Shown here piece by piece: positions 10,082 through 20,696 of a stretch of DNA of 64,000 nt. The notes beneath the pieces are model-generated. The model ran no database searches and was not told the origin of the DNA. It saw only the letters and a program-made list of their open reading frames with translations. This DNA is from Isoetes taiwanensis. Lineage: Eukaryota; Streptophyta; Lycopodiopsida; Isoetales; Isoetaceae. How positions within the stretch are numbered: the first letter of the stretch is position 1; each line of letters begins with the position of its first letter. The stretch lies in assembly GCA_021234155.1 (NCBI GenBank), contig JAJEKV010000025.1, positions 1,445,995-1,509,994 on the forward strand, given 5' to 3'. A program made the position numbers and the translations under genes.

Positions 10082-11194
10082 CTGCAGTACATATTTCTAG
10101 CAGCATTTCTCCTTTTGTATGTGTGTCCATGCCGCCAGCTGTGGTTAATTTGTCCCCTCTTGCATTGTACCTATTGCCTATCTGTTTCATCTATGTCTGC
10201 CTTTTATGCTTGCTCTTGCCATGTTCTAAATCTCCTATACTCCTTTATCCTTGTATTTCATAATCATTTTACCGAGATTTAACAATCAATAACCTATCGC
10301 TAATTGGTGGATAATATGCAATTATAGGTATAAATCCTTTTTCTCAGACATTGTGATGCTAACAATCATATATCTTGTCTTTTATATATATGTCCCACAC
10401 ATTCCAAGACAAAAGGTTCATGAGACCTAAATATTATGTTCCACCTCCATATCAATAGAGCCAGCAACAACCATCTCCATCTCGCATGATTATGAAGGAA
10501 GGTCAGTCCATCTCATCCTGGGAATTGGCAAGGGGGAAGCCTTCTCTTTGTTCCATCCTTCCATTATTTTGTTTAGCATTTGGTGAGAGAGAGCCTAAAA
10601 ATCTATTCTATTCTATTCTCTCCCCCCCCCCCCCCCCCCCCAAAAAAAAAAAAAAAAAAAAAAATTGCTTGGATAACTGATAAGGGAGAGAGGGAGAGCC
10701 TCCTCTCTACTCCACCCTTCCATGCAAATTATCAGACTCGTTCATGACATGGGAGGCATGTTGACTAGCCTTATTGCACCTAAACACTACCATGCGCTCT
10801 TGCATCTCCTGGATATTCTGAGTTCAACCTGACATCCTCATCAAAAATCGGAGTATGCACAATCTTCTGTGGGATAGAGGCTTTAGAACCAGATGGAATA
10901 GCAGCAACAGAGGTAGTAATAGGATTGGCAGAAGGGACAACAGAAGGTAAAGGGGACAAACAAAGGTAGGAGGCACAGAGGAAGAAGGAATCATTGTAGA
11001 ACGATCTCTCTTAGCACGAAAATTTGCAAATAGAGTAAGTTGCGAAAATAAGTTTGGAAGCTAAAGGCCATTAAGAAATCGAAAGGCCTAATTTAGAAAG
11101 ATAAGGCCACTTTTCACAATCATACAGTCAGGAAGACCATGGCCGGAAGGAAGAGAGACACAAATTTTAGCTCCATCACCAATAGAATGGGCCA
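10082..11194. other. no recognisable gene; C20/A23 homopolymer pair
   Basis: About 1.1 kb without a recognisable gene. It contains a run of 20 C (10622-10641) directly followed by 23 A (10642-10664), preceded by four ATTCT-like units. Such a C/A junction can be real or an assembly edge. The rest shows no domain or repeat that I recognise. Confidence 0.5.
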
Positions 11195-11631
11195 GATGAC
11201 AAAAATAACTTAGTATGACTAAATACATGACATAAAAATTTTCAAAAAAGTGACAAACATGACGTAAAATATGATTAAATAGGTGACAAAAAAGTGCCAA
11301 GACAACTTAAGAAATGATAAAATAGGTGCCAAATAATTGCCAAAAAAATGACAAGAAATGATAAAAAATATGACACAATAGATGCCAAAGAATTGCAAAA
11401 AAGATAACAAAAAAAAAAAGATTTAAAATATGACACTATAAATGACAACAAGTTGCCAAAAACCAACCTAAAATATGACAAAATAGGTGTTAAATTTTGC
11501 TAAAAAAAGCGACAAGAAACTGATGATGTATTATCAGTAATTTTTTACATTTTTATGGTCACATTTTTGTGAGTTCTCTGAAATTTGTAGTAGTCTACAA
11601 AATGACAAAAAATACTTGTTCTCTTGTAGTG
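11195..11631. mobile_element. right end of a second CACTA-type element
   Basis: Degenerate repeats built on 'tgacaaaataggtgccaa' and 'aaaaaagtgacaag' fill 11195-11520. The segment ends with 'ttctcttgtagtg' (to 11631), whose complement is CACTACAAGAGAA. That terminus matches the ends of the complete element at 46825-50577 (CACTACAAGAGAATGG) more than the one at 10081. No left terminus was found. Confidence 0.55.
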
Positions 11632-12060
11632 TACAGTCCACTTACATTTGTTCGTTGGTCACATGACATGTGGCAAATGATGGCAGTGCTGGGAGGCATG
11701 GGAGAGGATCACATTATCTGGTATATTTGCGATAGTGCGACCATACCCTAGACTAGACATATAAGCATTCGAACCTATTTTGCAGACATCCATTAGTTTG
11801 CGTAGGGTTCAACCGAGACTCATGGAGATCACATAGTTGTCCATGTACCTTTATCCTTGGAGGCCAAAGCAGAAACTTGTCTACTTATGCTTTGTGACAC
11901 AAATCTCTCTAGCTATAGGAGATCAGATTGAGATATGCTTCTTTGGACTTTATCATTAACAATTTAAAGAGACAGATATAATCCATTTCCATATAGGAAT
12001 GGACTCTCTCAAAGTCAAAGAATACCTTATTTTTATAGTTACAATGATGTGCTCAGAGCG
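11632..12060. other. no recognisable gene
   Basis: About 430 bp of unremarkable sequence between the second CACTA-type end and the GA-rich block. No domain, RNA gene or repeat recognised. Confidence 0.5.
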
Positions 12061-12067
12061 GAATGAG

Positions 12068-12512
<445 letters not shown>

Positions 12513-12561
12513 CGAGAGATGAAGGGAGAGTAAAAAAATTGGCTCTCCCTTTGAGAGACAA

Positions 12562-12589
12562 AACGCCCCTAACTATTGTTAGGGGCGTT
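12562..12589. repeat. perfect 12 bp hairpin
   Basis: AACGCCCCTAAC (12562-12573), loop tatt, GTTAGGGGCGTT (12578-12589). It lies about 300 bp before the MYB/SANT-like gene. It could be the edge of an element or a chance palindrome; no function is claimed. Confidence 0.85.
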
Positions 12590-12886
12590 CCCATTAACCC
12601 CATCGAATATTTTATTGTTAGTGGCATAACGGCCGGTTTCTCAATTTTGGCGCCCGAAAACTCACCCAGAAATTGAGCCACCAATTTGGACCCCTGTTCA
12701 AGAAATGATCTCCTTATTATTTCTTTGATCTACTCGCGTAGTTGATCGACCTTGCAATTCAAAATCCTCAAGCATTGGCAATAGGATTTCGGGTCTCAGG
12801 TTTGAAATTGTTCTTGAAAATTTCTGATTTAAATTGCGTTCAAGAAGTAATTTACTGTCAAATTCTGTTACATCAGGCTCTAAATC

Positions 12887-14107
12887 ATGATTAGAGCTAC
12901 TAGACCTGCTCTTCCAGCAACCACGAAACCCTTTGTGCCCCCTAGAACCGAGAAATTGCCTTCAAAGAGGCCGAAGAAGATGACTGGCCAAATTCCTGAA
13001 TCCGATGCATTACAGATTAATTCTCAGCCTCAAGGCGCAAAGGATTGCAATCCGAGGAAGCAGAAAAAGGCCGTGGCTCCAAATCCTGGTGAGTCGATGC
13101 CCCCTGAAAATTCTTTGGTCTTGATGGTTCATGAAAGTGATGCTGATGCCATTTAAAGCAAGAAAAGAAAACGGCCTGTTGATTGGTCTGATAATGCAAT
13201 TAGCACAATGCTGTCCTTGATGAAAGAGTATAAAGTTCATAACAATGGAAATATTAATCTGTCCGCCAGTCAGTGGAGAGAGATCATGATAAAACTTCAA
13301 CACTCAGTAGAGGGCTTAGAAGATTTAAGGCAATTGAGAAACAAATGGGATAAATTGCAGATTAAATTTAGGGATGAAAAAGAAGCTTCAAATAGGACTG
13401 GTGCAGAACCTTCTAGTTGGCCATGGTTTGAATTCATGGAAGATTTAAAGCACGGACAAACTAATGAGAGAGACATACCTGGTGGTGGAGATGATGGAAC
13501 TTTTGGTCCCGAGGCATTTGAGGAAGCTGAAATGTTCACAAATGAATTTATGTCTCAAGCATTCTTTGAGACAATTGGTACTGAAGCCTCTTTTGTTGAA
13601 GAGGAATTCATAAATGTTGACAACACTGGTGGTGTTCCTGACAGTCCAAACAGCCCTATTGGCAATGAGAAGCACAGCAGTAAGGACACTTCAAGTGCTC
13701 AAAAAGAAAATGGTGGGAAAGAAACACCAAGTGGCTGCAATATCTCTGACACAAGCCCAAGATCAGCTGCTTGCAATAAACCAGGAGTGTATGGGAAGCC
13801 AACAACTAAAAGAATATCTCGAGTTCACATAGATGAAGACATTGCAACAGGAATATCTAAAATGGCAAACAGTTTTGGGAAAAATGAAGCAAGGAAATTG
13901 GAGTTCATGAGGGAAGATTCTTTGAAGAAGGCGGAATTGATCAAGGAATTGGAGACAATGAGATCAGCAAATAGTCTAAAAATTGCTGAAGACTCAAAGT
14001 ATTTGTCAGATGACAAAGGAAACCCTTCTCGAGATTGCCAAGCTTGCATCATCCAAACAGAATTCTTAGGTAAGTATTCTGCAATTCTGTTGTTCAGTAG
14101 TTCTTAG
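12887..14107 (+). pseudogene. MYB/SANT-like DNA-binding protein, split by an in-frame stop
   Basis: An ATG at 12887 begins a basic, proline-rich leader of 89 codons ending at TAA (13154-13156). The same frame continues at once with 'SKKRKRPVDWSDNAISTMLSLM', a nuclear-signal-like KKRKR and the first helix of a MYB/SANT-like (trihelix-type) domain. The domain runs through 'WREIMIKLQ', 'LRNKWDKLQIKFRD' and 'WPWFEFMEDL' (about 13160-13450). The rest is acidic and Ser/Thr-rich, then a charged helix near 13840-13990. GT-AG-like sequence at about 14071 (gtaagt) suggests an intron. Such proteins occur both as host factors and as the accessory protein of PIF/Harbinger transposons; no Harbinger ends were found here. 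The single stop could be a sequencing error, a real null, or part of an unspliced intron. Confidence 0.55.
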
Positions 14108-14408
14108 GTTTCAGTTCTCTGTAATTCTTAGGTTTGAATTGTCTAATTCTTAGGTTTCAGTTCTGCAATTCTTAGGTTTGAGTTGTCTAATTCTTAGGTG
14201 AGTTACTTGAATTGTTCAATGGTTGGTTTCATGAAATAGGTGCAGCATAAAGTGTAATGAATTTCTTACGTCTATGCCCATAACATGATGTAAATTCTGC
14301 AAAAAGCTGAATTTGTCCATCATGAGGTACCATTCATTATGGTAACATAATTGCACAAAATTTGCTACATAGGGTGGTGTGAAATGACCCTTCCCATTCT
14401 TTCCCTGC

Positions 14409-14792
14409 ATGGCTCGTAGGAAGGCAGTAGTTAAGCGCTCGCCCCCGCCATCGAGCTCGTCTTCAAGCTCGAGCTCTTCCTACTCTCTTCCCCTTTCATC
14501 TTCAAGTTCGTCTTCAATGTCCCAGGAAAGCCAAGCCGATTCCACCACAACAATCGAATCTGATGGAGTCTTGCCACTTGAGGTGAGAAGGCATCACCAG
14601 ACGGTTTCACAAAGAGTTGTCATGGGTTATTTTGACATGGCTATAAGAATCGAAGAGCAGATGTTCCATTGGGCTCAAGCAGCAGAACTTCGCCAAGTTT
14701 TGCATCTGGAAGTTACCTTTCTGAAGGTTGGAGAAGCCTGGTGCATGTACGAAGTTAGAAGTCCAAGTTTTCGATGCGAGTTCTGTTTATGA
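14409..14792 (+). CDS. serine-rich hypothetical protein or exon, 127 aa
   Basis: ATG at 14409 opens 'MARRKAVVKRSPPPSSS', basic then with two long serine runs (from TCG/TCT/TCA mixed codons, so not a pure microsatellite), followed by a more normal stretch of about 75 residues (FDMAIRIEEQMFHWAQAAELRQ) that could form helices. It lies about 300 bp after the MYB/SANT-like gene and could be a downstream exon of it or a separate small gene. No family is recognised. Confidence 0.3.
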   Translation: MARRKAVVKRSPPPSSSSSSSSSSYSLPLSSSSSSSMSQESQADSTTTIESDGVLPLEVRRHHQTVSQRVVMGYFDMAIRIEEQMFHWAQAAELRQVLHLEVTFLKVGEAWCMYEVRSPSFRCEFCL

Positions 14793-15380
14793 AGAAAATG
14801 ACTGTGTTTTTTTTTTACTTCTGTTGTTTTAAGATGATCCTTCTCGGCTAATATAACTATCGGCTAATTTTATCTGCATACATAACCTCCCTGTAGAAAT
14901 ACCTTGGCTTGGTTCAGTCTGCATGTAAACATGTGCTTCTTTTTAGCACAACTTTTGTATATTACAGCACTTACTTGAATGAAAATTTTTTTATGTAAGG
15001 CCAGATGATCTTGTACTGGAACTTTTATTTCGTACTACTAAGTTGTTTCTGTTTTTTGTGCACAGATTTGACATCAGGGTTGGAAGAGTCATTGTCTTGC
15101 ATTTTTTTAGTGGTCTAACAGGGATCTTTAAGTTTTAGCAATGTTACTTTAGGTTTGTCAGGTTTGGCATATGTTTCTGTAAAAGCAAGTAACAGAAAGT
15201 ATGCTAACTTAACCTGTAAATGTACTTCCTCCTTCAGTTAGTAAATGTTGATTCTTTGTGAAATAAGTGCGGGCAGTGTGATTTTATTGAAGAGAGATGT
15301 AGTATTAATAAACTGTCAGCAACAAATATAACAGAAAAGAATGTGCAGAATGCACAATGCTCGACAATTCATGTTGCAAG
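14793..15380. other. no recognisable gene
   Basis: AT-rich sequence resembling 3' flank or intron. No domain, repeat or RNA gene recognised. Confidence 0.5.
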
Positions 15381-15527
15381 TTTTTTGGTCAATGCCAAAT
15401 GAATAGTGCATTGACCAAAAAAATGTACAATGCTCGAGTCTTCAATCTGAACAATAAAGAAATGGTGGACAATGCACAATGCTACAGTATTTTGGTCAAT
15501 GCCAAATGAATAGTGCATTGACCAAAA
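15381..15527. repeat. two copies of a long perfect hairpin
   Basis: TTTTTTGGTCAATGC (15381-15395), a 12 nt loop and GCATTGACCAAAAAA (15408-15422). The same hairpin recurs at 15490-15527 with arms TTTTGGTCAATGC and GCATTGACCAAAA and the identical loop 'caaatgaatagt'. Phrase 'gcacaatgct' precedes each. The pair looks like a duplicated small foldback element. Confidence 0.85.
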
Positions 15528-15558
15528 AACTTAATATATCCAACTCAATATTATGTGA

Positions 15559-16117
15559 GTCAGTTTAGGGCGGGTGTGAGCCCTCTCTGCCCTTGTTGTG
15601 GCCTTCATCGTGAGACTGTGGAGCATTGTCTGGTTTTATGCCCTCACTTGCAGCCTGCTTGGGATTGGGTCAGGGCTCTGTTTCAGGTGAGATTGACTAG
15701 CCAGCAGTTGCTGCTTCATGTGTATCCCGGTGCTTGGCCGCTCTTGCGGCAGCAAGCCTTGCATCTTTGCGTGGCTTGGTTGGTGTGGCTGATTTGGAAG
15801 CGGCGGCGGTTGTGGATCTTTCAGGGGATTCAGCAGCCTGCAGCCTCTCTGATTCCTCGACTTAGGTACAAGCTATTTCAAAGTTTTCTGGTGTTCCCGG
15901 GATTAGTAGAGCGGAAGTTCGCCATTTGGCGGGACTTCTTGGGTGTTGTAGATGGTGATGGTCAGTTTGTACAGTAGTAGAGTTGCAGTTTTTCTGTGAG
16001 TTTGTTGTGGAGTGTCGAGGTATCGCTGTCTCTTTGGGGCAGTTCTCCTTCCTCCTCACTTGCTTTGTAACATTACCATTCTTTTAATATATTGATGACA
16101 CAGTTCTTCAAAAAAAA
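15559..16117 (+). mobile_element. 5'-truncated LINE 3' end with poly(A)
   Basis: Encodes the zinc-binding tail of a LINE reverse transcriptase (zf-RVT type): 'CPCCGLHRETVEHCLVLCP' with Cys-X2-Cys...His...Cys spacing, then a tryptophan-rich helix region (WDWVRALF, WLVWLIWKRRR), ending in stops at 15975-15980. A 3' UTR of about 130 bp ends in A10. Flanks form a 12 bp target duplication with one mismatch: aatattatgtga (15547-15558) and aatattgtgtga (16118-16129). Different from the (CT)n-tailed LINEs further right, so at least two LINE lineages are present. Confidence 0.8.
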
Positions 16118-16365
16118 AATATTGTGTGAACATAACCTGCAAATATAATTCAAAATACTTTGTTTCACATATAAACTCTGTTTTTCAACCAATGATTTCT
16201 CATCAGCATACAAGAACTTGAGTTTACACTCAAAGTTATGTGAACTTAACTTTGCACCTAAACTGCAAACAACAATTACTGTTATGGTGTTACAGAGCAG
16301 TAAGTGAGAACAAGGAAGAATTTTGGATTTCAACCATAGAATTATGATGTTCAGTGAACAGTCCG

Positions 16366-17305
16366 ATGGACCTGAACATGGTGGGAGACAATGCCTCAGA
16401 TGCCGAACTACAGGAATATGACTCAGAAGAAGCTCAGGCAGCTCCGGGCTTCATGAAATTGATGTCACAAATGATCTCGGAGATGGCAAGCACTAGGAAA
16501 ATATTGATCATACTGGTTGAAACAATGGAGCAGAGAGAATGCAAAATGATGGAAATACTGAGTAACAGAGACAATAAACTAGTAGACGCTATATTTGAGA
16601 TCAAGAAGGGAAATGAAGAATCAAAGCAGCAATCCCTGGAGCGGGAACTGGAGATGACTCATTTAATGAAAGGTATGTCAGATATGATTTCCCAAATGAA
16701 AGAAGAAAATATGATCCTAAAAAGGGAAGTAGAAGCCTTAAAAAAGCCAGTGCTGGAAATGAAGAATGAGCTGCAGGAAAAAAATGCCACAGTCCAAGAC
16801 AAATGCAATAATGAAAATATGGACTTGAAAGAGATGCTTCATAGTCTAAACAGCCATTTTGATGAATGCAATAATGAAAATATAGATTTGAAAGAGATGT
16901 TTCATAGTCTAAACAGCCGCTTTGATGATATGCAAGAGCAGCAACCAGCGAGCATTGAATGTACGAATAGTGGGTCTGCCAGAGGAAAAGGATGAGAACA
17001 TTAAAGAGGTGGTATCTGCATTCTTTGCTGATCAATTGCAAACAGTAGGCAGCAATGTTCGTGAAGTTTTCAGGGTGGGCAAACCAAATGGGAAAGCCCG
17101 AAACATCATAGTAAAGTTTGCTAACCTTGACAGCAAATTAACCATTATGAGGCAACGCCATCTGCTAAAAGGGAAAAACATATGGCTCAATGAAGATTTG
17201 ACACAGGCGCAGCTTACTCAACGCAAGCAAGAATCAGCAAAATTTAAGGAAGCTAAACAAGAGGGAAAAAATGCATTCTGGAGAAATGGAAAGTCATTGT
17301 TATAG
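16366..17305 (+). pseudogene. LINE ORF1 (coiled-coil RNA-binding protein), frameshifted
   Basis: ATG at 16366 begins a long helical region (about 200 codons) rich in Glu/Lys/Met heptads, followed after a frame change near 16960 by 'RIVGLPEEKDENIKEVVSAFF' and 'NIIVKFANLDSKLTIM', which look like the RRM-like and C-terminal domains of L1-type ORF1 proteins. Codons for 'CNNENxDLKEMxHSLNSxFD' are duplicated in tandem (63 bp units at about 16804 and 16867). ORF1 proteins trimerise and bind element RNA; that role comes from the family. It ends at 17303-17305, just ahead of ORF2. Confidence 0.65.
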
Positions 17306-19738
17306 AATAGAGACCAGAGATCATCAGGTTGTGCGCATGGAATATAAATACTCTGTCAACTGCAAACATAGTGACAATGAATGACATTCTTGAATCTGTA
17401 GATGTTATTTTCTTTCTAGAAACCCAAGAGCACGAAGAACGTGGCCTTCCTGATATACCGGATTTTACATTATTGTGTTAAGGGCTGGAGAAGAAAGGGA
17501 CATGGCGGAGTGGCATGTTATGCAAGAAATAAGGTGGTGCATATGATAAAAATATTACAGCAAAGGATATCAAAGCAATACATTTGGATTGAGTTTCCAG
17601 GTAGATTTGGTAAGATCTTTGTGGCTGGGTGCTATTTCCCTCCAAGGGATTCGCCAACATATAATACAGGAGAATTAGATAAGGATGATCCATTTGATAA
17701 TTTAGAGCAAGATATAAGTGATCTGATGCAAGAGGAGGGAAGTTCTGCTGCTCGGGGACTTCAATGGGCGTATAGCAACTAACCAGGCTGCTATGTGCAG
17801 TACGGTTGATGATACAGAGGATATTTGGATGCAAATGATGGACTATGATGAGCTGGAGAATAGTGGATGGGCCAGGACCTCACAGGACACAAGTAAGTAT
17901 ACTAATCCACAGGGAAAACATGTACTATGCATGGCTAGTTTGGACATGGTAATATATAACGGCACTGTCTATTTTCCTAAAAGAGATAATTGTACATGCA
18001 AAGCTAGTGTCATTGACCTCCTCATTGCCAGACCGCAATTTAGAAAACAGATAAGTCGCTTTGAATTAGGTGACATACGCGTAGAATCAGACCATGTACC
18101 CCTGTTTGAAGATATATTTATTACACAGATACAGGATATGGAGGATGATGGAAAATGGAAAAACCAGACACATATCTATATGCATGCAAATAAGTCTCTT
18201 AAATTCGAAAAGATGTGCAAGGAAGAGGCAGATCGGATTGTTTGGCCCCATATGGCAAAGGCAATTAGTGAAATGCTTACAGATATGCTAATTAAAATGG
18301 CTAGGCAATGCTATGTATCGCCCAGACGACCAAGGGGCTGCCATGTGATGGCTGGTTTGACGTGGAATGTCAAATGAAGAGGCAAGAATTGAAAGCCGCA
18401 AACAGGACAACAAAAGGGAGGATTAAAAAGGAATACATGAGCATCATTAAGCGTAAAAAGAGAGCCTATCTCATACAGAAGCAGGAGCAACTCATAAAGG
18501 AGTTACTTACCAATCCAAAGCAATTTTGGAATCGATTGAAGAACACACAAAAACAGAAGCTAAAGCTTGATGCCGACACCGTATTCAAACAGGTTCAGAA
18601 ACTTTATTATGTAGCAGGAGTGTCAGACATATGTTATGAAGGGGAGAGGAAGATCTTAGAAATCACTGAGCAGGATGTGATAGAAAGATTGCAAAAACTA
18701 AGAAATGGTAAAGCATCAGATTCAGATGGGCTTATGGCAGAAATGCTCAAATGGGGAGGAGAACCTATTGTGAAAATCACTACAGATATGCTTAATGCAG
18801 CTATTCGGGAAGGCATGCCTGCAACCTGGAGAATAAACCGTGTTGTCCCAATACACAAAAATGGAGATGAACTGGATCCTAATAATTATAGGATGATCAT
18901 GGTTAGTAATCTATATGCTAAACTATTTGCCTCAATTGTAGAGTCTAAAATTAATGATTGGGCGGAGGATAATAAAATACGGGCAGAAGGGCAAGCAGGT
19001 TTCAGAAGGCACAAATCTACTATTGATCACCTAGTCACTATGAGGGCTGCTATGGACATGATCAAGGGCACTAAAAAACTTTATTTGCATTGTTCGTAGA
19101 CTTCACTAAAGCATTTGATATATTTGGCAAAGAATGGACCACTTGCAAATCCCTTTAGAATACCAAACAGCAGTGAAAATATTATATGAGCAGGTGCTGG
19201 TCCAATTGTCTTCCCCGCTTGTTATGGAAAAACCAGACCTCATAACAAGCAACATAGGTGTCAAGCAGGGCTGCCCCCTCTCGACTACCCTTTTTGGGTT
19301 GTTTATAGATGAGTTAGAAAGTTGGATCAAACAGGACGATAGAAATGGCATGCTATTAGCAGGATATGTGCTACCGCTGCTCCTTTATGCAGATGATATT
19401 GTGCTTTTGTCCAGAGACCCGCAAGGTATGCAACATCATTTGGATGCGCTATCAAGTTTTGTGAAAACAAAGGTATGATGGTAAATCTGGCTAAAACAAA
19501 GATGATCATCTTTGGAAAGAAAAAAATAGATGAATTTGCATTTTACTATAAAGGAGAGAAGGTAGAGGTGGTTGATAACTATAAATATCTTGGCATATTG
19601 GTTGATAAAAGCCCTAGTTGGAACCAGGCAATAGAGCAGAGGGTGTTGGGGGGCATGAAGGCTTTCTATGCGATGCAACGGAAATGCAATAAGGCTGAGA
19701 TATGGACATTCCACATGAGAAGAACATTATTTAAAAAA
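17306..19738 (+). pseudogene. LINE ORF2: endonuclease and reverse transcriptase, broken and truncated
   Basis: The endonuclease region starts near 17330 ('CAWNINTLS', 'FLETQEHE'). It passes 'GGVACYARNKV' to 'LLGDFNGR' (about 17750, where the frame shifts) and 'DLLIARPQF ... ESDHVPL'. A linker ends with 'WFDVECQMKRQELKAANR'. The RT carries 'LRNGKASDSDGLMAEMLK', 'NYRMIMVSNLYAKLF', 'GQAGFRRHKSTIDHL', 'FVDFTKAFD', 'GVKQGCPLSTTLFGLFID' and the active-site 'YADD' (about 19387-19398), then 'NYKYLGILVD'. Frameshifts lie near 17750, 18330, 19100 and 19475. Coding stops abruptly at 19738, where a Helitron-like terminus begins, so the C-terminal domain and 3' tail are missing. Confidence 0.85.
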
Positions 19739-19768
19739 CTAGTAATGGTGCCCGGCGTTGCCGGGCTT
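19739..19768 (-). mobile_element. Helitron-like 3' terminus
   Basis: On the minus strand the sequence reads hairpin GCCCGGC-aac-GCCGGGC, spacer accatta, then CTAG followed by T. That is the layout of a Helitron 3' end: short hairpin, then CTRR, inserted next to T. It sits exactly where the LINE reading frame breaks off. A close relative is at 51519-51546. The element body would run rightward; the 5' TC end was not found. Confidence 0.55.
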
Positions 19769-19851
19769 TAGCAAATATGGATTTTGGTTCTTCGTTTTGT
19801 TTAGTGGAGGTTGTTGTTGAAGTTGGGGTTTTTTTAACCTAAGAAGCCTAA

Positions 19852-20693
19852 GGGTCAATTCCCACTGGTGGTTGAGTTAGGTTAAATGTGACAAATAACG
19901 GAAACTTGCTTTCACACTAGCACTTAATTTACTAGCAGTTAAGTTAGGATTTGGTTAAATTTTAACTATGGTTAACTTAACAAGGTCACTTTCGTACTGA
20001 CAGTAGTTAAGTTAAGTTTAATTAAAATTTTAACTGGACCCCTTATTTTAAACTAGAAGTTAAGTGACCTAGGAGAGGTACACTTAACTCAGTTAAGCAC
20101 TAACTTAACCTAACTTTTAAGTGAGAAAGGCTTAACAGTATAGTTAGGTTATTTATACTTTATATGAAAATGCATATTTCTTGTTGCCTCTTTCAACATC
20201 TAGGAATATGCAACTTCGTAATATTTTGTGTATAGTTATATTTTGTTTTATAGCTCTTCCAACAATTGCTCAGGGTTTTCACTATGGAAGGATCCCTTGT
20301 TTCTAACAAATTAGTTGCAAAGTCTAGTACTACGTTTGTGTTAACCTTAAATGCATTTTAATTAGTGTGCATTGTTGGGAGTGGCATTAATTGTTTTTGC
20401 CAACAAAACTCTCTTTAACTTAACATAAATTCTTAACTGGCAGTGTGAAACAAGATCAATTAATGCTAACCTAACTTAGCACTTTAACTACTAGTGTGAA
20501 TCATCAACTCAAGCTTTAATTCAACTTTTTAATTCTAACTTATTGGGCTTGATGGGAATGCAAATTTTCATGCTTAGTTAAGTTAGTTCTAATTTAACCA
20601 CCTCAATGGAAAAGTAGAAATTTTTTCTGGTTAGATTAAGAGATAACCAAGTAGTTAAGCTAACTTAACTTAATGGCGAGTGGGAAGTGACCC
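19852..20693. mobile_element. Tourist-like (PIF/Harbinger) MITE
   Basis: Left end GGGTCAATTCCCACTGGTGG and right end, reversed, GGGTCACTTCCCACTCGCCA form matching terminal inverted repeats, continued inward by 'gttaagttag'-type repeats on both sides. Flanks carry TAA at 19849-19851 and 20694-20696, the TWA target duplication typical of PIF/Harbinger. At 842 bp and with no coding sequence it is nonautonomous. It is nested in the Helitron-like element. Confidence 0.8.
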
Positions 20694-20696
20694 TAA

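Larger units (their letters stand above)
16366..19738 (+). mobile_element. long LINE retrotransposon, 3' end lost
   Basis: ORF1 followed directly by ORF2 in the order and spacing expected of an L1-type LINE. It is the only copy in the window that keeps ORF1 and the endonuclease. Four frame lesions make it inactive. The RT resembles the (CT)n-tailed copies at 56-63 kb (shared STIDHL, GVKQGCP and YADD blocks), so it may show the 5' half of that family, but its own tail cannot be checked. Confidence 0.8.
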
